Source of the DNA: Luscinia megarhynchos
Taxonomy: Eukaryota; Chordata; Aves; Passeriformes; Turdidae
DNA length: 64,000 nucleotides
Assembly: GCA_034336665.1 (NCBI GenBank)
Contig: JAPFBE010000003.1
Location: forward strand, 63,469,352 to 63,533,351
Direction of reading: 5' to 3'
Positions 40,001-52,000 of the stretch are shown piece by piece. Position numbers and translations under genes: made by a program. Under the pieces are notes generated by a model. It searched no databases. It was given only the letters and a program-made list of their open reading frames with translations, and had not been told where the DNA came from. The stretch's first letter is position 1; every line of letters begins with the position of its first letter.

Positions 40001-43000
40001 ATACTTTTGGCACAGCTCCTAATGGCTCTTTTTCAATACAAATAATTTATAATCCCAGGCCTGCCCTTGCTCTGCCAGTACCCCATATTATTTTGAGGTT
40101 TTGGCATGCAGCAACAGCAGCCAGGAGCTTTGGAAGCACCTTTCCCTCGCAGGCATCCGAGACATCCACCCACAGGGAATCAGCCACGACCTCCTGCCGG
40201 CCCTCGCTCCCAATGAAGTAGTAGGCTAAAAACCGAAAGGCAGGCACCATCTTCTCAGTTATTTTAAGGTTTATCACTTTGTTTGAGGATGGCACCCTTC
40301 CCAGAAGCTCAGCCTGTCCTTTTGCCACAACCTGCAAGGCAGAAACAGAGAGAAATCAAACACTGTGACTATGCCCCAGAAAGGGCATTATGTTGCATAA
40401 TTCTACTTCTTTCCCCCCCCACCTAGGCAATTGCTGTGTTAAATAATGTGTGTCTCTTCTAATGGCATTAATGGCATTAACAGTTTTGATTGCCAAGCTG
40501 ATTACCAGTAGCCTGGAGGAGACCTGCACACTGTGGTGGGGAATCTCTGCTATGCTGGTCCTGAACCAGTGGCCCAGGTTTGAACACAAATCTGTCATCC
40601 TCCACTCAATCCTACAGCCTGAGAAGGGATACCCAGATAGTAGTCTAAATTTTGTCCTCTACAATGACTGGTCATCTCACCCAGGAAGACACCAGCATTA
40701 TTTAATCTAATTAATTTAATTATTTAATTATTTAATTATTTAAACCAGTACTGAATCTTTCAGATGGTGTGAAAGAGTTGGAGCAGGAGTTTCAGTATAA
40801 AGTACCACAGACTGGTACTTTAGCTGATTTCACCCCATCCATCACTATTTAGCTCGTTGCTTCCTACATGATGTTAACTACATTCATGGTTGGTCAGAGG
40901 AATGAAAAACAGGCACAGTGGCAGGATTGAGACTGCTCTTCCCTGAACAAAATACGTGAAGCTTTCCTAAACATACAGTGAATGGGTTTCAGGAAGAAAC
41001 CAAGGCCTGAAATCCTCACTGCCTCTGTTAAGACAACCAAATTTTGGGAGACCCTCACTGCTGAGCTCCAGCAGTGTCTGCCACCATCCCTCCCACATGT
41101 CCTGCCTGCCCAGCACTATGCTCCTCCCAAAGCCTGGCAGCACCAATTCCAGCCCTGTGATACATCACCCACTGAAAACAAATCCTCAAACCTAAACTTA
41201 ACTCCTAGGGGGATGCAATTATTCCAATATGTCAGAGTCCTATTAAAAATAAATGGCAACTGATATCTTGGCACTTATCAGTCCTGTGAGATTTAGGCTG
41301 CCAAGGAAAACTAGGACAAAGAGAGGGATAAGGGGATTAAACACATTTCACATTCAACAGATCCACTCCTGGATTGTATCCACAAACACATTTGTGTCAT
41401 TCAGCAAAATAAATACTGTGCATTTTTCATGCCCTCAAAAATAAATTCAAACATATAAAAAATAGCAGGATCACAGAAATAATTTCTGAAAGGGACCTAT
41501 GGAGATCTCTAGTCCAGGTGCTTGCTCTAAGATGAGACCACTAGGGTAAGACTAGGTGAACTAGTGAAGTTATCTCTTGTTGAGTGCTGAATTTTTTCTA
41601 AGGCTGGAAAAATCCCTCAAGTCTCTGAGGAACCTCGTCCAATATTGCACTTATCACTAGTGAATAGATTTTTCCAAAATGAATCTTCCAGTCCACAATT
41701 TTTAACCTTGGTCCCTTTTGTTATATTGTGTGGCACCACCTAGGACATCTTGTCTCCACTATGCCTTAATCCCTCTTCAAGTAGTTTTAGGTTGCTGTTA
41801 ATTCACTCTCAGGCCCTTCACCAAACTGAGCAAGCCCAGTTCCCTCAGCCTGTCTTGGTGGGTCAGGTGTGCCAGAACACTGATCAATCATCCCACCTGC
41901 CCTTTGCTGGACCCCCTCGGTTTTCCTTTGTATCAATAACCAGGTGAAAGTTCCAGGTTGTACAATTTCTAAAAGAAATCACTGATATGATACTATCTGT
42001 TTACCATGTAATAGAAGTAGCCAATGTTTCCACTGCCAGAATGATGAATATCAGTCAAGGTGATGGGTAAGGTGTCTCCAGGTGCCACAACTGTGTGTGG
42101 GATGCTGATGCTGAGGTAGTTTGGGGAAGCAGACTCATATCTTTCTGCTCTGATGCTGGCTTCAGGTGATTCTAACCTTTCTTTACCCTCTTCAGCCTTT
42201 ACCTGTCAGGGAAGAAAAGGACAGAGTGAGTAAAGTGTCCCACAGGAAACACTGTATAGTGTCACCAATAATTCATATTTTTGGAAAATACTGGGAAGTG
42301 AGAGGAGTCATTGCTGAGACATCATTAGCAGAACCTGGCACCAAACCCCAGGATTTTAAATACTTTATTCTCTCACCCCATTTTGCTTCTTGCTGTATTT
42401 GCATTTGGCATTTTTTCACCCTTGGCTTTTTCTAAATGAGAATCAATTGGTGAAAAATCACAAAGTGATTTTGTACTCAGATGAGTTTTTTTCCCATTTT
42501 ATATTGTGCTCATAATTGAGCCCTCTGAGTGGGCAGGTGTAGCCAACTCTCTGCATTGCTCAGGACCTCTTCCTTCACTTTCTTATCATAATTTTCCATC
42601 ACTTTGTATGGTGGTACTCCTTAGAGTCCCATTTCTGTCCTTCATGCCAGGCAAATGCACATCCAAAACACAAAAATGCACCACTATAACCAAAGCATGT
42701 ACTCCCAAGGCTCTGATGTACAAGAGTGTCCTTCACTTGAGACATCTCTCAGGCCCCTGCTCTCTAACATATCTTACACCATCTGGACAAGGATCTGCAG
42801 GTGGTGTAAGAAATCGTGTTCTAACCTCTGTGCTAATTTGATGAGAACTGATCATCTTCACAGTCATTTATAATTGTCTTATGAGCAATTCTCAGTGGGA
42901 TACTTTTAAACATGGATTTGCATTTTCTTTACCTTTATTTCAAGTGTTTGAGCATCTCTGGGGATGTCAAATGTGATGGAGACCAGACCCTCTCTATTAC

Positions 43001-46000
43001 AGAAGGCAGTCTTCTTCACTGGGGGTTTTCCAGGCAAAGTAACAGAGGCAGTGATAAATAGGAAGGCAGCAGGGGCACCATCAACTGAAGTGGCAGATAC
43101 CTATTAAATAAAAGAAAAAAAATAATTCTGTCATTTAAAGGAAATCCTATGTTTAAAATTCCCACGAACAAGAAGCAGTTATAATTTACAATTATCATAA
43201 ATTGAGAAAAAAATATAAAACTGCACACACCAGCATCCAAAAATTTGAGCTTTGAGAAAAGGGGATAGCAATTGACTCAGTCTGGTCTTCAGTTGAGATA
43301 AAAATCTGTGAGTACAGATTACAAAATGCCCCAGATTTTCACTTAACATCTATTTGTCCTAGAGATATTTGTCATTAACTACTATAAGGTAAATATCTGA
43401 CTTTAACTCTTCGTAGAAAAAATATTCTTGTTTCAATCTTTTGATATGGAGGTGAGGAAGAGATTGTTATGTTTTATAAAACCCTGTAGTACAACAGTGC
43501 ACGTTGATTTCTAGAACAGAAAACCATAATTTTCTGTCTGTTCAGGCTCTGAGCATACAGAAATGAGACAAACCAGACACACAAACAGCAGCTCTGTGTA
43601 GGGCCTATTCTTGAAGGTCTCTGTCCTTCACAGAGCTCACAGACAATCAGACAAGGAAAGAGGGCAGATATAAATGCACTGCTTGGAGGCAGACAGATAC
43701 AGTCTGGACACTACATACCATAACAGAGAAGGGAGCTCCAGGCACAAAATACTTTTTGGTGTTAGACAGATCAACAGCATAAGGAGATCTCACAAACTTC
43801 ACACTGCTGAGTTCCTCTTCCCTCATCTCACCACCTGTTAATATCAAACAGTATGTGATGCTGTGGATGCACTCACTATGGACTTGCATACTTTGGATAT
43901 CTAATTTTCTGGAAGATTTTGTTTCCATTTTCAACTACTGGCGAGAGTTAATGTTACCTAATGTCATTGTCTGCAATTTGGAACTTGAGCAAGTGCTTTC
44001 CATCCAAGATTCTTCTAATTAATTCCCTAGAGCATGAGCAAGCTTTGCAGCAGAGATGGATCCAGTGAGAGCAGATTCCCCACATAACAGATTACACCAG
44101 AGAAAGATCAGTGTGAATCTTACAGACTGAATCAGCTAAGCCACACTCTACTCACTTGCAGTTTCTACAGTGGTAACAGCAACATATAAATGAAACCCTT
44201 CCAGAGTGGAAATACCCTTTCTCAATTTCTCTTCCAAAAGTGGTGTATTTAAAGTAACTCTTCCTTTTCCATTTTGGATCTAAAATGAAAGTGAGAAAAA
44301 AAAAAAGAGACAGTCCTTACTGGTTTGTTGCTATTAGAAATAAAATAGTTTTGCTTATATCATGACTACAATATCATGGACTTCTAAGTTTCCAGAATTT
44401 CTGACAATATTCAGCTTTGGCAGGATAAATCAGAGTAGTCCCATGGAATACTTACTGATAGCTGTTGCTCCAGGCCTGGAATGAATATTTTGTTCCCATT
44501 TTCATCGATTATGCCAAATCGTACATATGCAGCACCTTGAATCTCTTTCCCATAAGAGTGTCTTTGGAAGGAAGAAAAGCAAGGAGAGGGATCATTATTT
44601 TAATAAAAAGCAAGCATAAGGCAGACTAGTCATTTTATGCTGGAAAAATATTGGAATATTTGTAGGCATCCCATTTGTAACTAACAGCTTGAAAACAAAA
44701 TTTAGTCCCACTCTCTCGTAACTCAAACACGAAAACTTTTACTGATCTTTGTGCCAAGTGGTGGTTTCAAATGCAAAGATATTTATAGCAAAAGCCACAC
44801 TGGTAGAATCATGTGGGGAGACATTATCTGATAAAATTTGCACTAGAGCAATTTTTTTTTTTTTAAATAAACTAATGAGTTGCACTGAGAGGCCTTACAC
44901 AACTCATCCCATTTAGCTTGAATGAACAGCTAATTCCTTTGTATGAGACACCTCATGAGCAGAGCAAATAAGGGATCAGAGAATCATTTCAGGGACTGAT
45001 ATGAAATATTTGGTACCTCTGAAGACCTACAGCAGGAAGGTCCTACCTGCTGATATTCTAACACCTGCATTGGGTGGAGTGGACATCCTCTGCCCCAGAT
45101 CACTCCTGCAGATTTAGGCAGCATGGCATAAAGGTCCTCTTATAAGTGAAATGTTTGCCAGATCTGGCCAGAACACCCCTGAACATTTTATAAAGGTCAC
45201 GGGGAGAGAGTATAGGGCATGTTGCTGCACCTGGCAGATGGCATCTTCCAGCAGCACAGAGTGCTACATGAGACCCATCATGGCCATGGTGTTGTCTTTT
45301 GCTTGTGGAAATCCTGCTTCACCTCAGTCCTCTAATGGGCTTATTTTTGTTTAAACAAAGCCTCTTTCAAATTGGGCTGATCAGCAGCATTGATCTATAT
45401 CAATAAAGCCAGTGGAGAGGCAGTTCTTATGAAAACTGCATTAAATGCCAGAGCTAATAAATGGGAAACAATGGTCAATGACATCAAGTAGCTTCATTAC
45501 ATGCATGGCCAGTTCAGAGAAATAAGTTCAATTATCAGGAATTCCATATGCTGATTTTGATGAAAGTCATGCAGGCCCATGTAGCATCACTAGGACCTTT
45601 TCCAATAGGAAAGAAATGGTATCCAGTTATTCAACACCAATTTTTCTTCTTAAATAATTATGACATTAATGAGGAGTCAAATATACATGAGTTTATAAAC
45701 CCAAACCAGAGTTCTGCAATAGCACAGACAAAAGTTTAGAAAGGATTAAAATACTAAGGCAAATGATTTGAAATCACTTTATATCACAATACCAAGTGAT
45801 CATGATTAAAGTCACTGATTATTCAACAGAACCAAATAAAGAGTTGAAGGTGGTCAAGAGGAGATAAGAAGAGCTGAGTTTGTTCAGGCAAGCACAAGGA
45901 GGTGGATACAGGTTCTGTCTGATCTCTCAAGGTGTGCTGAGGCACAGAACGACCAGCATGTCAAGCACAGCAGGCAGAAGTACAACAGTCCTCACTCCTT

Positions 46001-49000
46001 TGAAACTGAATAGATTTTCCAAATTATGAAGGAAGGCCAGCTGCTTCCACCTGCCTGCTCTCATTTCATAACATCTATTTCTCTTTAGAAAAAGAAAAAA
46101 ACCCAAAGGTATCAAGTTCTGATTTAGTCATTCTCCTAGCAGGCAGTTTCTTAGCATTTCCACTCCTACAAAATCTGAAAATTCAACAGCCAATAAAATA
46201 TTTTTGTTAAAAATATTTTGATGGGTTTAATTTTCATTGCCTGCCTTTCTCAGTTACTCTGTGTTTGATGCCATTCTAGTTTGGTATGGGACCAGGTGTA
46301 ATTAATTTTCCACTGAGCCCTGCCCTGTGATTTGGCCAGTCTGAGGTCTCTGTAGCCATGCACACCCAGATCAGTGCACTGCTGTGCAGCAATGGGCATG
46401 TGATGCTGTGGTGATGGTCATGGAAACAAAGAGCTTCTGCATAAATCATCACTCTCAAACACTAGCTCACTGCTTACAGACTTCACTGTGCTTTGAGAAA
46501 AATCCATGCCCAAACTTGAATCCAGCTCTACCTGAATTATGGTACATAGCACATTGGAGGCTTTAGAATATTTCTAAATGTTTAAACTAAAAAGTATACA
46601 GAAAACCAAGTGATCAGTTTGCCTGGAACCTTGCTTAGCAACACAGAGGAGAATCCTAAATAGCCATCTTTGCTAGCAATCTGAAATATTCAGAAAATCT
46701 TTTTCCAGCTTGATCACCATGACCTGGACCCAGGTAGCACTTGGCACTGATGTCTCCAGTCAGTGGTGGAAACAGAGAGTATGTAAGATTAGTCAGATCC
46801 AAGTCAAGCCAGAAGCTAGTTAGCTGTTAATCACAATAAAAAGGAAGAAGTCACAAAACCCATATCTGCTTATCTGCCTCCTAAAGCAGGCTGGCTCTGG
46901 GCACACCTACTTTGCCTCGATATCAAACACAAAGCTTTCATTCCAGATGTGGTAGTATGGATGAAGTGGGATGAGCTTGACTTCAAAACTTGGAAGTTCT
47001 GCATGAGAAGAAGAAGACAAAAAGTCATGATATGAGAGTTTCAAACATACCTTAAACTCCTGTCCTGGCAACACACACTGAGACATTGCAGTTACACTGA
47101 GGGGATGTTTTAGTTTGAATTAGCAGTGCTCTTTTGAAGCAAATCTACTGATCATTTTCCCTTATTCTGCTTTGCTTAGCATAGGGGAGCAGTTTTCAAG
47201 CGCACAATTTTTTTTTATTTATGATGATAATAAGGCAGAAGATAAACCCTGACTGCTCATGAAGTGCCCTGGATTAGGAGCAGGCTGAACTAAACCCACC
47301 CTGAAATGGGTAGATGGAGTGTGGATACAAGCTCCTCAGCATCAGCTATGTCCCACTGAACTTGCTCCTTCAAAGCCAAGCTTGGAGAGGTGCCAGTAAT
47401 CTCCACTATTCTGCTACCTCCAACAGCTAAGGCAAAATCAGTTTTGTTAAACTGAGGTTTGCATACAATCTCCAAGTTTTGTTTTGTCTTTAAAAGAAAA
47501 AAAACAACAACAAAACAATGAAACAACAAACCCGTGTTAATTTTACAGGAAGGTATAATTTCAGTGTAAATAAATCAAGCCACTTCTTATCCCAAATTAT
47601 TACATTTTTATGTTTTTACTTTCTCCAAAAGGGCCCTTATTTTCCTTAAAAGATGGTTCTTTTTGGATAGGAATAACTCTAATAAACTTCCCGACTGAAT
47701 TCAACTGAGACAAAATGGGCAGCTTTTTCTCCTCTTTTTTTCCCCATCCTAGTCTTCACTGCAAACTTTAGGCAGAACTGCAATGACTTCAAAATGGAGC
47801 TCATCTCTTTTTTTTTCCTATGTTAGAAGAGCTCTTCCAATGTTTTATTACAAAATGTTAAAAAAGTGTTTAAAAAGTCACAAAATCTGTATAAAAACAA
47901 AGGTGTTTCTTTTTTTTAAATATAAGTGGAAGCCACACAAACCCAGAGTTTTTCTTCTGTGGATCAGAGATAGCAATGATGCACTGAAACACCTGAAAGT
48001 TGTCCTTAGTGCCTAACTACAGCCAGATTTAATCACTGCAGGATATTTTTAACACACAGTGATAACTTCTTATATTTATAATGCAAATTTTATAATATCT
48101 TACCATATCTTTTAACTTCAAATTCAGCAGAAGCATTAGACATTTCATGTTGATGAAACCAGGCTTTGATTTTCCAAGTTCCAGGCCTAAAATGCAGATT
48201 CAGCAGAATATAGTTAATTACAATTCCTCAGATATTTTATGATGCCAACATCTAGATTATACTGAATTAGAATATTTTCCTTGCTTTATCTCATTATCTA
48301 ATTAATTAATGGCTTTGTTTTTGCTGGGAGGAGCCAGCAACATATTTTGAAACGTCCTAGGAAACACTCAAAATAAGAATGAGGAAGGGCAAGATAACAT
48401 ATTTGCAAACCACTATCTTTGATAAGTCTGCAAAATCAGAGAACTCATCAAATATTTCCTATAGCTTATCTTCACTGAGACATTAAAATCAACCTAGCAT
48501 TCCAGAAGATCCTGAATATTAAGTAAAAGCTTGACTGTTTGAAATCAGAGATAATTAATGGTGCTTTGCAGACCAGCCCTTTTAGAAGTGCTCTCTTGGA
48601 TGAAGCCATATGTTTGAGCAGGTATTAAAGCAGTTTGTTAAATTGTTCTTTACCAGGAGATGTGTTGTTAATTGCAGCATATTAACAGTAAATTCTGGAC
48701 TCATCTCTCCAAGATGAGGTGTTTAAAGGCAAAAGATATTGATCACAGGCTCAATATGTGCCCCAAGGTTAAAGAGAGACAATCTTGAAAGGTTATTCAA
48801 GAACATTCAGTGGTTAAAAGTCTTAATCTACAGGCATTGATGCAGAAGGCACAGCAGAAACATACTCAGCAATGTCAGGTATATCAAAGTGTTCACCAAA
48901 CACCGTGTTTATTTTCTGGTCTGACTTTTTAACCACCATTCCCTTGGAATTCTGTTGGGACAGAAGAAGCAAACATGAAATTATGCACCAGGTGTCAAAC

Positions 49001-52000
49001 ATTTACAACCAAAAGCTTAGGGTCGTATCCTAGTCCCATGGAAGAGAAAATGCTTTGCTTATATTCATACATTAATAATTCACATGTCATGTGCCTCCAT
49101 GTTTCTGATACAGTCCAAAAATAACCATAGCTATTTCAAATACAGATTTTCTGGGGAGGAATCCCAGTTATAGTTCTGCTCTTGGATGTTTTGTCCAAGT
49201 TTTCCATAGCTCCTGTGCTGAAGACAGTGTTTTTGCATACTTACTAGCACAGCAACTGTAACCGTGTCATGGGTCGGCCTCATAGCATTGTTCAGAATGA
49301 AGATCCTGTATCTGACTGTTTAACAGAAGAATAAATACATTCACAAATTTATTTCTGTCCTTTCTAGATACCAATCATTGTAATCTCTAAACTGAGTTAC
49401 TGAATTTAAAGATAAAACATTTTCTTTTAGTGAAAAGAAATCTGAGAAATTAAAAAAAAAAATTGCATTCTTCCATAGCCTTCCCATGTTACATGACTAG
49501 ACAAGTTTTTGAAGCAAATTCTGAAAATTACTCAGGAAACTTCACTCACTTTTGTATTCCTTCTGCAGCTGAGGCCTGAAACCAAACTCAAAAAACTTTT
49601 TTACTTCCCCTTTTTGCTAATTAATTGAATTGGTAAGTAACAAAGCAGTAGTGGTCTTAAAGAGTAAGGTAACTTATTGCTGGTGTTACAAGCAGAAGCA
49701 GTAGGAGTTTGGTTTTTGGCAGATTTCTCATGGATTTTTTCCCAAAGGAATGTCACTATGAACCTTTTTGAACGAAAAGGAGCAGCTTTTGTCTGTCTCA
49801 CTTAAAAGTGATTTTGGGTCTGGAGGCATTTCCACAGGGGTTGCTGCAATGTGCAGAGCAGACCCTGCAGAAGCCCTGGCTGCCAGAACAACCAGGTCGT
49901 TATTGCTTTTTCTAATCCTGCCTTTGTCACATTGATATTCAGCACCTGAAGAGCAACATTTGTACTTTAACCTTGGGAACTCGGTGTGTAAATGGGCTTA
50001 TCTGTCTGGATAAAGATGTAGCCTTTCTTGGAGGACAGGAGGATGCGAGTGCTCTTGGCAGTGGGAAAAAGCTCCTTGCTCTCAGTGACCAGCAGAACAT
50101 ATGGCAGATTACTCTTCTTGAACAGGTTCTGCTGCAGAGCCCCTGGCTTGACCTGAAGAGAATAAAGGGAAAACCCCACTGAGTCAGGGATGAGCTTGGT
50201 AACTCTGGGACCACATAACCGAGGCCCCACAACAGCTGAAGTGCTTAAATAATCTTACTAGCACCATTCAACAGAAGATTCACAATTATATCTTTCTTAC
50301 AGGGTGTTATATCTTTATTACTAGGTGAATATTTCTTTTAAAGTAGAAATGCTCTCTAATACTCTCTAATTCTCCATTTTTCACCACAGAAATAGCCAGA
50401 CAATTCCACCACAGACAGTTTCTTCTGTCCAGCATCAATAACTCCTGGTGGGAGACTTCAGTCTACCTGCCTATTGATTTCCATTTACCATGTATCCTGT
50501 AATCCCTATTTATGCTAAAACCTTGGTTATGAGATTGCTGGTTTACTTGATGCAGTTTAATGTGATGTTTCTAAACATCACCCTCAACAGGAACCTGATT
50601 TGAAAGCTCAGCTGTTAGCTTTGGGAGTAATCAACCAGAGATAAATTGAATATTGCTGTGTGCTTTTTTCCCAACCAAATAGCCCAAATTAATGCTACTG
50701 AATCCTGCCAGACTTCAAAGAATCATGCCAGAAGCAAATGATGCAAAGTAGGATGTAAAGAATTAATCAACCTTCAGAAAGAACACAGGCTTTGGGCTGA
50801 GAGCCTACACATTTTTAAAGGTTTCTCCTGTATTGTAAAATGGCCAGTAGTAAGCCAAAGGCATTAATGCAGTGGCAGTTTAAGTGAGGCAGGAAACCCA
50901 ACAATAATAAAACAATTAAATGTGTTCAAATTAAATTTAATTTATCACCATGTGAGAAAATCTTGTGCTTGTTGTATGGGCACAAAAGAGTGTTCACAAT
51001 CACCACTGAAATTACATTAGGCATTATTTTATTGGCTGGTTGGGTGAATAAGTTGCTGCTGTCACTGGAATTGGTTTTGTCACGTGTCTCTCGGGATCAC
51101 TGTTATCTTGGTTCCAGCCTATTCCAAGTAGAGATTATGTGCTTTTATCACCAGATAAAAAAATTTAATCCACTGTGATGACAGACTCACCATTATTTTT
51201 TTCATCTCGTGGTAGCCATTATTTTGATTCAGGTTAAAGTAGATCCTCTCTGATAGGAGCTGATTTTTTGTCTCATCTTTGAAGTACGCGGTAACTTGCA
51301 CAGGGCTCTGTGCCCCGTGGACTTGAACTGTTATTGTCTCATGTGTGCCCAAATGCACCACATTTGGGGCAGTAATAAGAAATCTAAAACAACAGAAAAA
51401 CAGATTGTCCAGTATGTTCAATGAATGTTCAAGCCATATGAATTTTAAAGATGAAACAGGCTCTCATGAAATAGCTGAGCTTGGGACTTGTGGAGATCAC
51501 CTAATCCATCACCCTTGTCAGTCAGAGTAAAGGTTAAAAGGAAATAATTTTCTCTGACTGATCTCCAAATTCTGAACTGTCCCATTTAAGTCCTATAAAA
51601 CATCAATCACTATACATAGACAAGAAAAAAACCTGCAATATGTCCCAGCGACTAGCAATGCAATTTATAACCTGGTGTAACTCAGAGAAAGCTCTATAAA
51701 CTCAAATTTCTGAAACAGAACAAGGCCATTGACAGACAAAGAATACATAATCATAAATACACAATGAATGGTACAAAGTTATGTACTAGCACCTACATAA
51801 TGCCAGCTTATACTTTAATGTGCCAGGAGATATAAATTCCCTATATAACCATATGCATGGGGCTACAAGTAGTTGATCATCCTTGCAATATCACTGTGAA
51901 ATGTTGGAAATGAGAGATCACAGAAGGTAAGACTACATCCCTGGGAGTGGCTGAGTTGGAGGCTAAACTGACTGGGACTTTTTTTTCTCTTTATTATTTT

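Larger units (their letters stand above)
38126..43100 (-). other. C4: C4 exons 11-15: MG4, MG5, MG6 and linker of the beta chain
   Basis: Exon 11 (42933-43100) [19 protein letters not shown]; exon 12 (42005-42202) [20 protein letters not shown]; exon 13 (40140-40331) [20 protein letters not shown] and [10 protein letters not shown]; exon 14 (38673-38822) [20 protein letters not shown]; exon 15 (38126-38252) [20 protein letters not shown]. The human counterparts are GDTLNLNLRA, APSFYFVAFYYHGDHPV, GACEGK, SLALVALGALDTALY and [25 protein letters not shown] is nearly invariant in C4. All exon joins keep frame. Confidence 0.93.

Noticed and set aside
45840..46080. Possible very old CR1 fragment
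   Set aside because: Only scattered resemblance (gctgagtttgttcagg); too weak to support.
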